A stretch of 64,000 nucleotides of DNA from assembly GCA_021464245.1 (NCBI GenBank), contig JADCRB010000028.1, positions 5,175,844-5,239,843 on the forward strand, read 5' to 3'. The DNA comes from Carallia brachiata. Lineage: Eukaryota; Streptophyta; Magnoliopsida; Malpighiales; Rhizophoraceae. A program made the translations under genes and the position numbers. This document shows, piece after piece, positions 21,714-33,510 of this stretch; position 1 is the stretch's first letter; each line of letters opens with the position of its first letter. The notes under the pieces are model-generated. The model made no database searches. It had not been told where the DNA came from and saw only the letters and a program-made list of their open reading frames with translations.

Positions 21714-23817
21714 AGTGGCCTCAGGATGCAATGCCAATGACCCCCTTTGCCGATGTGTCAGTTTCTTGGGTTGGCAGTTGGCTGTCATTCCTTGCTATGG
21801 AAGGAGTTGAAATGGTTCACTGAACTTTTTGCTTTCGTGCTTTGCAATCTAGAGCCCCCAAGATCCTATTTTGTCATTTTTCTCTTTTTTTTTTTTTTTT
21901 GTTGAAAGAAGTTTAGGAGTTAGAAATGTATTCTCACGTTGAGGGCAGTTATTACTAACATATTATCAAAAATTTATAATATGATTTATGTATTATTTAT
22001 ATAATTAGAGGTATTACTTTAACGAAAATCAAATTTAAAATATAGTACATTGAGAACCAAACTTTTAACCATTTCACTTATAGATCATATTGGCATCATT
22101 ATTATGGCCATTTTCTGTTTGAATTCACTTGGGATTACTTACTTACATCAAATGGAAGTTAGGCTAAGGCTAATTTGTATTTTTGTTATCTTGGGGTTCT
22201 TATCCTCATACGATTTGAAGTTAATTATTGAGTTTAAACTGCCAAATCATCATGTACTAAAAAGATGGAAACTTTGAGTTCAAATTATTAAATTATCTAC
22301 CTTCCAATAATAATTTATAATCAATTCAAAAATTGAAATGGATGTGCTTTGAATTTTGAGTTAATTAATTACTCAAAAAAACGAAAGTGATGCTTTTGAA
22401 TGTTGAATTTAAGTATCCCCAATTTATCCGCAATATTTTATGATTCTTCAAAATTTGACTAAATTTGGTGAATTTTAGTAGGTCGCTAATTCTTCAGTGA
22501 AATATGAGAAAGGGGAAAAAAGAAAAGAAGAAATTAAAAAAGAGGCCTAGCCATTAGATGACCAAATGAGTCCGATATGTCGGTTGGGTCATCTCTTGCA
22601 GCCTTATCTCTCTCGCTCTGGGCTCAAGCCCAAGCCACTCAGCATGAAATGTGAGTTAAAAAAAAATTCTATTAAATTACACCAAAAAAAAAATCAATTA
22701 AAACAAGACCAAAAAAAAAAAAATCAATTAAAATACACAAAATAAAATAAAAAATTTTATGTGGTCTAAAATTTTATGGGGTCTAAAATTATGTATGCAC
22801 TGTACTTGCAAAATCATTGAGTACTATAGGAAACACCTAAAAGCAATCAGTATCATTTTTACTGTAACATACCCGTGATTAACTGGAAATCCTGTCTTCT
22901 TATCAAGTGCTAGCAACTTGCAAGTTGAAGAATCCGAACTTTGAGCATGCAACCAGAATTACTAAAATTTACAGGATGAAATCAGATGAAAGCAAGCATT
23001 TTTAGTCTATAGTAATCAAAATATCAAAATCTTGCATTCCCATCATATGATAAGAGTAGTTAAGTGCTCAAGAAGGCCAAGTTGGGTGAAATTGACATGT
23101 AGTGGAAGATGGGGAGTGGAGACCGACCCTGGTGTTTGCACATTGCAAATGGAAGGTGTTGTATTATCCCATATCAGAAGAATCAGTCAAACATACTCCT
23201 TGTTTTTCCTCTTTTGGAGTCTAGATGCACTGTTTTACACATTGTTAATCCTTGTTATATACAAAGTATTCAATCCTTGAATGCTTCAATTAGATAATTA
23301 CTCCATAATCAACTTGCACATATACATCAGCAACAAATAGTTTACAATGATAAATAAGGGCAACATTTGTATTGAAGTACAAAATTGACTAGTTGCATGT
23401 CAATGCTATATGCTGATGCAAGCATAGCACACAGGAAAGGATAAAAGGTTATTATTGGATGTCAGAAAGTTACCTAGCACTGTGAATTTGATGCATCTCA
23501 TACGAGATAAAGGTTCATACGTTGCACGATTATGACATTAATCTTTCAATGCATGATTGCAGTTAATATGGAGGCCATAAATATGTATCCAATAATTATA
23601 ATAGTATAAATTAAGTTTGCAGTTAGAATGGATCGAGTTAATCAATATATATAAGTGAAAAATAATAAAAAGCGTAGAAAAATATATTCAACACAATCCC
23701 CTAGAGATAATGGACTAAGTCAATGACTCAACACATATAAGTAGACTTGTTTCCTCACACCAGGTTTGGCATCCAGTTAACAATAGAGCTCCAGTAAAGC
23801 AAAAGATAATCAATACA
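21714..23817. other. Intergenic (no gene seen); possible SINE remnant near 22545
   Basis: 21714-21860 is relatively GC-rich upstream DNA of the U-box fragment. The rest is AT-rich. About 22545-22675 (aggcctagccattag... ending in an A-run, with gggctcaagccc resembling box B) could be a small SINE, unproven. A plausible TATA (catataag, 23734-23741) precedes the next GLP. Confidence 0.45.
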
Positions 23818-24599
23818 ATGAAAGGAGTTAACTTGCTTTTGGCCTCTATTCTTTTCTCTTTTATTTTGTCTTCCAATGCATATGACCCCAGTCCTCTTCA
23901 GGACTTCTGTGTTGCCATTAATAACATCAATGATGCTGGTAAGTGCTACTTAATGTGTTATTTTAAGCCTATCAAGCCATTCAATTACCCTCCTTTTTTG
24001 ACACTTAAATTTCGTATCAATAAACATACTTTCTGTGCAGTGTTTGTGAATGGGAAGTTCTGCAAGGACCCAAAGCTAGCAACAGCAAATGATTTCTTCT
24101 TTTCAGGGCTCAACTTGCCAGCGAACACAGCAAATCAAGTTGGATCAAATATGACCCTTTTAAATGTTGACAAAATTGCAGGGCTTAACACACTTGGGAT
24201 ATCCATAGCTCGAATTGACTTTGCACCAAAAGGAGGCCTAAACCCTCCCCACATCCATCCTCGTGGCACGGAAATCCTAGTAGTCCTGAAAGGCACCATT
24301 TATGTAGGTTTCATCACATCAAACATGGATGGCAATCGCCTTTTCGCCAAAGTCCTGAATGAAGGAGATGTTTTTGTGTTTCCAATTGGTCTCATTCACT
24401 TCCATTTCAATATTGGAGAGACAAATGCAGTAGCCCTTTCGGATTGAGCAGCCAAAAATCAGGCCTAATCACAGTAGGAAATGCTGTCTTCGGATCGCAT
24501 CCGCCAATCAATCCTGATGTTCTCACCAAGGCATTCCAGTTGGACAAGGATTTGGTGAACTATCTTCAGAAACAGGCATGGATAAACAATATCTACTAG
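23818..24599 (+). pseudogene. Germin-like protein (226-aa type) with one-base frameshift (copy 1)
   Basis: Exon 1 is 23818-23938, the intron 23939-24040 and exon 2 24041-24599. It is the twin of the intact gene at 35887-36668, but a GGG run near 24441 is reduced to GG, so translation ends at 24447 after ~175 residues, just past box 2. The downstream frame to the expected TAG (24597-24599) is otherwise preserved, with almost no substitutions. That pattern fits a sequencing error or a very recent null better than an old pseudogene. All four metal ligands lie before the shift. Confidence 0.85.
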
Positions 24600-25717
24600 G
24601 GGCAGCTATCCCGAAACTGCTTATCTATGTAAAGCACGAAATAAGGTGCTTTCTAAGCCACCCAAAACAACATTGGTTTGCTATGACTGTAATGTGGAAT
24701 AAACAGGAGCTTGGACAAAGGTGTTTGCTGAAGTGAATAATAAGCAAGATTGTCAAGCTTGATGACATCCCATTTAAAGTGTTTCATTTTATCATTGATT
24801 CAAGAGGAAGGGCGAAAATTCCTGCAGTTCAGGCCGCATGTTGCTGCTGCATCTTGTTCTTTCTTTCTTTCTTTCTGTTGAAGAGCAAGTGGGAGCAAGT
24901 ACTGAAGTTAAGAGTCCCACATGCAAAAGAGTAAGCAAGGTTAGAATGGCAAATACCTAATCCAATGTTTATTAAAGGACCGGCTAGGTACACCGAATTT
25001 AGTGCACCGAGTCTAGTATTGAAGAATATTTTATTTTTATTATTATTATATTAAAATTTAATATAAATAAATGTTATTTTAAATATGAGATTAGTTATAA
25101 ATTTTTTTTGAATTTTTTTTAAATAATAAAAAAATAATATTATATTCACTGTGCATACTTCTCGGTACACACACTGAAAATATCTAGCATTTTTCTTTAT
25201 TAAATATCTTGTTTTTCCGCTCTAAATTGCTCTTTATTTTTTAGTCCAAGGCCGCGTCTCCAGTTATACCACTTTCTTTCGTTTTCGTTACCCTCCTTCA
25301 TTTAGTACAGACCAACTAACTAGTAGCTTTGGTACTATTGCTGGGAAAAGGTCAGCCAACTGTCGCAAATGACACGATCACAATTTGCCCAGCATCTCAA
25401 GCGTTTTTTCCCAACCGTGTAACCAAATTGGATAATCCTGTAACTTAAACAATCAAGCTAGTGACCAAAAACGATACCATGGTAACTTTAGAAATAAAAA
25501 AGGGTAAAATCTAACGACCAAAACGAGCACATATCCACACCATAAGGATATGCATTTTTACGTAGAGAACTCCTTAAAAATTAATGAGTTACCCAAATTA
25601 AACTCCTCTTTACTTACGTGGGGTACATGCCAAAAACAAGTAAAAAGACAGTTAAAATGTATTATTTGAGATAACAGTTTGGTGATAATTTAACATATTT
25701 CTCTTACATTTGATTCA
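24600..25717. other. 3' flank of the 226-aa-type GLP
   Basis: Contains a (TTTC)n run near 24862 and the cluster downstream block. Homologous to 43842-44900 and 36669-37783. No gene is seen. Confidence 0.6.
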
Positions 25718-26773
25718 AGTTTAAATCTAAGTGCCAGCGTTCGAAGTAATACCAACCTCTCATGCTCACAAGCTTGCAGCACAGTACTCATTTCAGACTC
25801 GTTAACACCGTGGTTTAGTTAGGGGAGTCACGCTCGGACGTATTAGTAGAGTAGTTGAATAAGGTACAATAACGGTCAAATGCCGGCTTCAACCCACAGA
25901 TCCGATTACCGACATATCCACGATGAATTTTTATTCTAGTCAAAAAAATAAAAAAAATAAAAATCTAAGAGAAAAAGTTTAGCGTTGCATGGTGTGGCTA
26001 TGCATGAGGGAGAAATGCAACTTATGTTTAATAAAATGCAACCATATTAATAATTTATATAAGAATTCTATTTAGAATTTTTTTTTAAGTTAAAAAATTT
26101 TATTTTTTTAGTATATTAGTAAGATCGATATTTTTAAATTTTAAGATAAAACTCATTTAATTTTAAATTTTAAATTTAAATTTTTTATATTGTATGTATG
26201 CAATTATACTAAATTAAAAATTGGTTGCACTTTGTTAATAATCTGTGGCACAAACGTGCGGTTGCACGGTATAAACATAAAACCAAGTACAAAGTGTAAC
26301 ATGCCATCTATTTCTCAGGCGAGAAAAGTTAGACCACATGGTGAGTGGACTCGGGCTACATATACACAATGACATTTGTTCCTTGGAACATTTTTTCAGT
26401 CTTTTGACACATTATCGTAGGCCATAATACATAACACTTATTATATCGACGACAGTTATACGTTTTTGTCTTTATTTCATTCCCTTTTGGTCCAATTCTA
26501 TTTACACATATGACCCATGTTCATGTATTGATGTCCGAGCCCCATAATTTGAATCTTTAAGGTGAATGATTTTTTGATAATATTTGCAATCACTGAGATT
26601 TTGAGTTATTTTTTTAACACAAAAAAAAAAAACTTATAAATATGTTGGTTATAATATTTATGAGTTGATGTTAATTTTTATATTATTAACGTTCTCATTC
26701 AACATCCCCATAAGAAGGATTCTCTATCGGTACACTGTTGAGCCTTAACGAGTCTCTCTAAAATCTACCTGTA
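25718..26773. repeat. Block Y, copy 2
   Basis: Near-identical to 1-1064. It ends at the N at 26774, exactly where copies 1 and 3 continue into GLP 3' flank. Confidence 0.9.
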
Positions 26774-26774
26774 N
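26774..26774. other. Assembly gap (single N)
   Basis: The ~12.06 kb before it (14710-26773) and the ~12.05 kb after it (26775-38823) are the same sequence in the same order. An unmerged contig overlap, a second haplotype or a true tandem duplication would all give this. Confidence 0.95.
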
Positions 26775-28820
26775 AAATATCCGACAATACATCTAAAAAA
26801 TATAATAAAAAATCAAATGTAATAAAAAAATCTTTATTTTATTGATAAATATCCGAAAAAATATTTAAAAAGGAAGCTCAATAAATCATTAAACAAAAAA
26901 TAGAAAATCAAACAATTATCAATAAAAACAAATCAAAGACCTCTCTTCGAAAAAAATATTGAAAGAAAAAAGAAACGATACTAACAATTCTCAGCACGTA
27001 TAAATACCTCCCACTCCCAGCAACTCAATACTCATCCTTCCAACTACTCAATTCTTCTCTTTTTTTGAAGCAAGTTTCAGTTTCACCGAAGCTATTCAAG
27101 AAAACAATGATATGACCAAAAAAAAAAACAAACAAACTCCAGTTGTCTGTGGAAGTAGGTTGGCTGAAGAATTGTTTATACATGCGATGACAAAATTTTT
27201 TTAAAAAAAAGTTGGCATATATCTTCCCCAAATTTCCAACTAATTTAGGACCAAGTTATGGAACAAAAAGAAAAAAAGAAAAAAGAAGAGTGTACTACAA
27301 TTGGACACACAAAAGCAGGTTATGTGATTTATGATATATACCTTATCAAAAGAGAATATGCATTTCATAACTATGTACCCAAAAAAAATTTTGTATAGAT
27401 TATATTGGAAAAAGAATTACCTTTTGTTTATTAATTAAGAATTCGCTTGCTTTAGTTGCTTAAGTGATGTTACTTTTGGAATTTGATACATGAGGCTATG
27501 TCATTACTGCACAAGACCAAAGAATAAGCAATTATAATAATTGAGAGAAAAATAACAAAAACTAAATTCTAGTTGTTGCCAAAAAAAAAAAACTAAATTA
27601 TAGTTGAGAGAATTATAAGTATCAAGTTTGATGATAATTTGTTTGGATTAAAAAAGATAAAAATCTAAAATTATGAAATCTAGTTAAGAAAAAGTAAAAA
27701 AATAATAATACAAAAAAAAATATTTGTGCCTTTATAATCTGAGACGAAGAACATGCATATAAGAACCTTAAATTTATTGAAATTTAAATTCTAATTCTAT
27801 TAAAATATTAAAAAAATTATAATTATTGAAAGTTTATTAAATTAAAAAAATTTAAAAATCTTAAAATTAAACTTTTGACAATTCAAGTATTAGAATGTAA
27901 ACACGTGATTTAAAAAATAAAAAAGAAAGTAAACGGTCAGCTTTGTCAACTCCGACTTTAAAATTAAAATATTTCTTTTTTTTTTTTTATGTAATGTTCA
28001 CATAAAAAATAAGTCTTATAAATAGGTTATCGTTCTCCAATTCAAAACATATTTAGTAAATTTATAAATAGAAAAATATAGAGAATTTGAGAGAAAAAAA
28101 AATTTTGAAAATCTCTCAAAAAAATTTTTCCTTTTCTTACATATTTTTACTTTACAGTATATTCTCCTAACTCATTTTTTAGAGATATTTCAGGCATAAA
28201 TTTCAAAAAATTTGCTGTATCCATTCTAAATTTATTTTTTGGTTTATATTTTTTGATCGCTTTAAATCTGGATTTTTGAGAATATAGATCTAAAAATATC
28301 AAAATATTACAAATTCGATTGAGGTCAAGTCTTATACTGTCCTCAACAAAGTCCAGGCAGCTCATCTAAGAATAAGTTCTTTCGACTCTCGGTGAAATCA
28401 AGGCAGATTGAGTCAGATCAGATCTCTGCAGTTCTTAACCGTAGTCCAAACGTTTACATCAGATCTAGTTTCAGTCTACGCAGTTTAAGATAAAACTGTA
28501 GAAATTATTTCTATCAAGATCAACCTCGTGCAGCCATTAACGGAGTCACCAAGGAACAATAATCGGAGGATTTACGAAAATTGACCCACGTAAATTTTTT
28601 TTTTATTTTAAATTTTTATTTATAATTTATAATTTATATTTTTGAGTCTAACTGTTATAAGTTTGAAATTTACGCTTATTATATAGAGACTGTTAGGTGA
28701 ATATGTAAATATTCTAGTTACTTCTATAATTATATTTTATATATAGATAAAAGAATTAACCATAGTAATGACGAGACACTTTTAAGAGTTTTTGCTTCCA
28801 AACTATTAGCACATTTCTTC

Positions 28821-29028
28821 TTCTTCTTGGTTTTTTTTTTTTTTTTTGTGACGAGAAGGGGTAAGGAAATAAACCCTACGAGCCCAGCAAGCGTTACAAA
28901 ATCATATACAACTACACAAGATTAGCGTACATCGTATCCCACCACTTAACTTGGTAGAAACTCAAATTCAATGATCTCTCATGTGGAGACAAGCCTCTTT
29001 AGTATTTCAGCCACACAAGTGGTGGTGG
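28821..29028 (-). mobile_element. tRNA-derived SINE, copy 2, with target duplications
   Basis: About 208 bp flanked by acatttcttc (28811-28820) and acatgtcttc (29029-29038), a 10-bp target duplication with one mismatch. Poly(T) at 28831-28847 is the A-tail on the minus strand. In minus orientation the box A-like tggctgaaatactaaagagg and box B-like tgaatttgagtttc are ~40 bp apart, as in tRNA-derived plant SINEs. Confidence 0.75.
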
Positions 29029-29703
29029 ACATGTCTTCATTCATACAACTTTTGTTGTTTCAAATCGTTCAGTTTTTTTTTTTATTTCATTTTAATTTTT
29101 TCTAACGGTGCTTCGAATATCTCAGACAAAAGATATTCCAATAAAAGAAAAACACGCAAACTACACGCGTACAATTTGTTATAAAATTTGTCAATTAAGC
29201 ATTAGGGTTTGATAAATAGTTGGTCTAATAAGCTAAGATGGTGCCTCCATGTAAGAGAGCTTCGAGTGATTTTGTGGCTATTTTCAAATGGTCCTTTATG
29301 AAGAGTGCCACTTCCCAAAAGAGAAATCGAGAACATGTTTATTTCTTACGATCAATTATCCCTAAAGGTGATTATCGGCCATTTGGGAAAACATTTTTCC
29401 TAGTCACATTTAACAAGAGAGATTTAATATTCCAAAGAAACATACGGAACTAGAATTAGCCAATGAACCAATGAAATTTATCGAAAGAGTGAAACAATGA
29501 AATTTTTATATTCATCTTCATTGTAATTCTTAATTATGATTTGTATTTTCCATCTTCCTCCCAAATTCTAACATAAACCAAGTCGTGGTCAATTGATTGT
29601 GGTAGTAAATATTGTCATTAAAATATTCTTGATAGACAACCGTTGCACTATCAACAAACCTTGTACTGGAAACATTAACCCTGACTTCTTCAGTGGATCC
29701 CAC

Positions 29704-29713
29704 TATATAAATA
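29704..29713 (+). promoter_or_regulatory. TATA box of the truncated GLP at 29819
   Basis: tatataaata, ~106 bp upstream of the ATG, after a sequence related to the other plus-strand GLP promoters. Confidence 0.6.
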
Positions 29714-29818
29714 GGCTTCTTCCAGTGAAATATTATCTCACTTATCAACTAAACAACATAAGCTACAAGCATAAAAGAGTACTTGCAAACTCTTTCTGTG
29801 TTGGCAAATTTGGTAACC

Positions 29819-30471
29819 ATGAAAGGTCATTATTTCCTTGCAACTCTTTCTCTCTTGGCTTTGGCTTCTTCAGTTGCCTCTGCCTATGACCCCAGTCCTC
29901 CTCAAGAATTCTTTATTGCCATCAAGGAGCCCGGCGGAGGTACGTATTGTTTCTATTTTCTTCTTATGAAGGTTTCTCGAGAAGTCCGTTTTTGTTTTTT
30001 TCAATTCGTGGAGGTTTAGCGAACTTAATTTAAGCTATACTATTTGAGTTTTTTTTTTTGGCGTTAATTAACAAATAGTCCTGATGCAGTATAGAAATCT
30101 CGTGCACTGATGACACTCCTTTTATCCAATTAACAAATGCCTCTGCGAGTGCAGTGTTCGTAAGCGGAAAGTTTTGCAAAGATCCAAAGTTTGTAACAGC
30201 CAACGATTTCTTCTTCCAATGGCTCAACGTGGCCGGAAACACGACTGCCAACAACATTGGCTTCATTGACGCACCGGGCTTTGTGGGTCAACTTTTGAGA
30301 CTCAACACTCTGGGCGTCTACCGGGTTCGTCTTGACTTCACAATTGGTAGCCTGGACCAGCCCCACACTCACCCCCCTGCCTCGGAGATCCTAGTAGTAA
30401 TAGAGGGCACTCTCCTTGTTGGATTTGTAGCATCCTGTAAATATTTATTTCTTATTAATTGTTTTCTTTGA
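29819..30471 (+). pseudogene. Germin-like protein, 3'-truncated (copy 2, 145-codon frame)
   Basis: Exon 1 is 29819-29939 (121 nt, in frame) and exon 2 30155-30471. The splice product would be 145 residues: signal peptide, mature N-terminus, box 1 with a changed context (HTHPPASE; His, His and Glu kept), then after GFVAS eleven unrelated residues and a stop. Box 2 with the fourth ligand is absent. The first cysteine of the conserved pair is replaced by Phe (QEFFIA where intact genes have QDFCVA), so the N-terminal disulfide cannot form. A metal-binding barrel is very unlikely. A secreted truncated protein cannot be excluded because the remaining frame is open and the promoter is kept. Confidence 0.85.
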
Positions 30472-31032
30472 GTGACAATAAAATATCTCCTTAATTGATT
30501 TACTCGGAGTATACTCAAAGAAAAGTCCCTCTAAGCAATATACCATTAATGTTGTCCGATTAATGAGAAAGAAATTTCACGACATCTATAAACGAACTGA
30601 ACCACAGTTGGCATGGCTAAATTGAGGACATCTGGGACTCAAGATTTTGTGGCATGGCTTTGATAAATAAAACCATAGGTGGGGATTTTTGGGTCTCTAC
30701 ACATGGAAAGGTTCCTTACATACAGTAGATTGTTTTTTGCAAAAAAGGTGGTAAAGTGGCATGCGGGGGCTAAATTGTTATTTTATTTTTTGGGTCAGGC
30801 TTATACCCTTTTTAATATATATCTGATCTGATTCTTAGGTGCTACTGGTATATTCTAGTGAGGGGCTGTCTTCTTAGCTCAGTTTTTGATCCCTAGTTTT
30901 TTGGGTAGAGTTATTGCTAGACTTGTGGCAATTATAAGAGTGTTATGTAGATTTATGGCTCGTTGGGTGTTCATTTTTGTTGATTGGATGTCATGAATAA
31001 AAATTTATTACTATTCAAAAAACAAAAAAAAG
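30447..31032 (+). mobile_element. Insertion that truncates a GLP, copy 2
   Basis: Same unrelated insert as 18376-18960, ending in caaaaaacaaaaaaaagg. Identity unproven. Confidence 0.3.
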
Positions 31033-32257
31033 GAAGAAGTTTATTGAATCTATGAAGGACCATGATCTCGGAAGTGGCTCACACATGATCTGCGTTTGTT
31101 TACAATAAATGATAAAGAAATCAGTTATTAGGTTAAGATGAAACTCCAATCCCTATTTCGACGAGACAACAGCTATTTTGACAAGACAATGTTTTTGGCC
31201 TCCACTAACTCCGATATATTATCGTTTTATTATGCGATTATATTCAATTTCAAAGTCTAAAAACCTTATATTTTATGATGATAAATTTACAAATATATCT
31301 AACAAGTAATATCAAAGCGAACCTTTTGAAACTTGAATATTTTCTTGTGTATGATAAAAACGTTCAGACCTGATTTATGATTACATAATAACTTAAAATA
31401 AGATCTCATGTAATCATTTAAGAAATTATTGATTTCCTGTTTACGTAGGTGGCCATGAAAATTAAAATCATTGATTTAATGTTTATGATTGTTCCTTTTG
31501 TTCATGTTATTAAATAAATAAAAGAAGGTTTTATGCGATTATGTCTTCCGTGGGAAAAACCGACGAATTGAGGATTCCAATTCCAAAAGTTTCAGCTTGG
31601 CTTAAGTTTATTATGTATAAAGTCACGTCTAAATTTTGTGTTTGACATTATGAGAGATTTGCCCAGGTTCTCAAACGTTCTTTCTCAACCGTGTAATCAA
31701 TTTGGATAATTCTGTAACTTTAACAGTCAAGCTAGTAACCAAAAGAAAAAATCAGACAAAAATGTCCAGATCTCTACCTGTTTTTTACCTACTACTTATC
31801 AAACAAAAGGTCACATACTGGAGCTTTCGTATAATGACAACATAGAGATTAAAAGCAGTCGATCGCTTTTCAATCTGCAAGTCATCTCACGCACAAAAAT
31901 GAGGGCGACATATTTTAAACTTAAGAATGCTCGGTTATAAAGATATTGATAATATATTAAAAAATCAATCAACCCAAAATTTTAATTGATGAGTGAGACA
32001 AAAATTTCTCACATTAAATTTTAATAATAACATAAAGAAGTTATAAATGTAAGATGACCAAAAGTGAAAAAATAGAATGATTTTAAAATTCAAAGCCAAT
32101 ACAACAGGTACATAATTGAGCAACTTCTTTTATTGTGTTACAACCTTTTTTTTCCCTATAAGAACGGCCTATGCCTGGTATTAGGGGAAGTCCATGTATA
32201 AACTGTTATATTGCAGAAAGTACCCACTAATTAAATTAAACTAATTAAACATCGTAC
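31033..32257. other. Flank of the broken minus-strand GLP (no gene seen)
   Basis: Collinear with 18961-20187. AT-rich, no coding signal. Confidence 0.55.
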
Positions 32258-32773
32258 CCCCATCAGGCTCCTTGGTGGCCACACAAAAGTCCTGAAGAGA
32301 ACTAGGGTCGTAGTCAGAGGCAATGGTCATATTTACCTCTTATGTGTACTATAATTTAAGAATGTGTTTTGAGTATGGGCTTGAGGCCTAATGATGTTAT
32401 TTGGTGTAGAGCCTGTTATTAAGCCCATGATGGGTGGACTTAATTAGGGTTACAGTATAAATATAATGAGGCAGGTCCCCTTTCCACACAGTTTTTAGGG
32501 TTACGTTTAGTTCTCCCCATCAGAACTTTCGTTCATTGCCGACTGTGTAGGAGAGGAAGATCCTGATCTCTAACGTGCTTGCTTGAGCGTATTATTTTAC
32601 AGTTCAACTTAATCATCAACATGGCTACAAGAGGTACGTGAGATCGTTATTCATATTAATATAATTATGTGGTTCTAGTATTGATATGAGATCTTAGGAA
32701 AAGAAAATATCTAACAAAATGTAGATGCCAAAGCCAAGAGAGCAAGAGCCGCAAGGAAACGAACACCCTCCAT
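32258..32773 (-). pseudogene. Germin-like protein exon 1 only, interrupted (copy 2)
   Basis: ATG at 32773-32771; exon 1 is split by the LTR-like insert (32324-32716); the donor-side exon end is at 32258; exon 2 is absent. Same lesions as 20188-20701. Confidence 0.85.
32324..32716. mobile_element. LTR-like insert inside GLP exon 1 (copy 2)
   Basis: About 393 bp, TGGTCATATT...ATATCTAACA. It is two bases longer than copy 1 in a tg repeat (gactgtgtagg here, gactgtagg there). See 20254-20644. Confidence 0.45.
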
Positions 32774-33219
32774 TTTGGCCAACTATATAGTGCTCTGGTA
32801 GACTTCTAACTTGTGGTTGCTTTTCAGTTGTGGGTGAGATATCTTTGATGGGAAACAAGAAGAGTACTTATAGACGAAAAACATTGAACTAGTCAATGCT
32901 ATTGCCATTAAATTTGTGCATTTTTGCAAGTTTTTCAATGGTTATCTGTATTATACATTTTCTTAAGCAAACAATCGATTGACCAAGACTTGGTTTGAGC
33001 TAGGATTTGCAATAATGATCAATGACGTTATATATGCAATTAAGGAAGATGTCTTATACTTCTGTTTTGCAGATCTCATCCTATTTCTTGGTAGTTTACA
33101 GGTTTTTTCTTTTCAAAAAAAAAAAAAATGCAACTTTAATGAAATTAGCCAGAGGGAAATAAAACCCAAATGCCAAAAAAAAAAAATAATAAATGAAGGC
33201 AAAAGGTATAATCTTTAAC

Positions 33220-33510
33220 CTGCCCAGTAGACAAGATAACAGGATCATTCATGAGCTTTCTGGAAATGGGGCACTTGAATTCTTCAGGGATAACCATGCC
33301 ACCATTCACCACCATTAAAGAACAAGGTGGCTTCTTCAACTTCAATTCCTTCAACTCATTTAGAATCATTGTTTTCTCCTCAACCACCTCCACACTGCAA
33401 TCATCGCCATCAAGAATTGCCTGCACAACCCTCTGCAGTTCTTTCTTCGACTCCATAACTCCCTTGGCTGCTGGGCATGGAACTTTCTCAAGAATCTGAC
33501 TTTTGGCCAT
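33220..33510 (-). pseudogene. U-box E3 ubiquitin ligase, orphan first exon (copy 2)
   Basis: Same 97-codon exon as 21145-21435 with identical protein sequence (MAKSQILEKV to STGQ, then GT). The U-box is cut off after its first ~25 residues, and no second exon is found downstream on the minus strand before 30 kb. Confidence 0.8.

Larger units (their letters stand above)
14710..25717. repeat. 11-kb duplicated block X, copy 1
   Basis: Collinear with 26775-37783. It carries a truncated plus-strand GLP, a broken minus-strand GLP, a U-box exon and a 226-aa-type GLP. From about 17200 to 25700 the two copies differ by occasional single bases, whereas 14710-17150 shows clearly more substitutions and indels (for example a ~20-bp insertion near 15103). 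The copy runs directly into block Y at 25718 and then the N at 26774. Confidence 0.9.

Noticed and set aside
22545..22675. tRNA gene candidate (ggctcaagccc with flanking stem-like sequence)
   Set aside because: No cloverleaf could be folded by eye and there is an A-run at the end; at most a SINE remnant.
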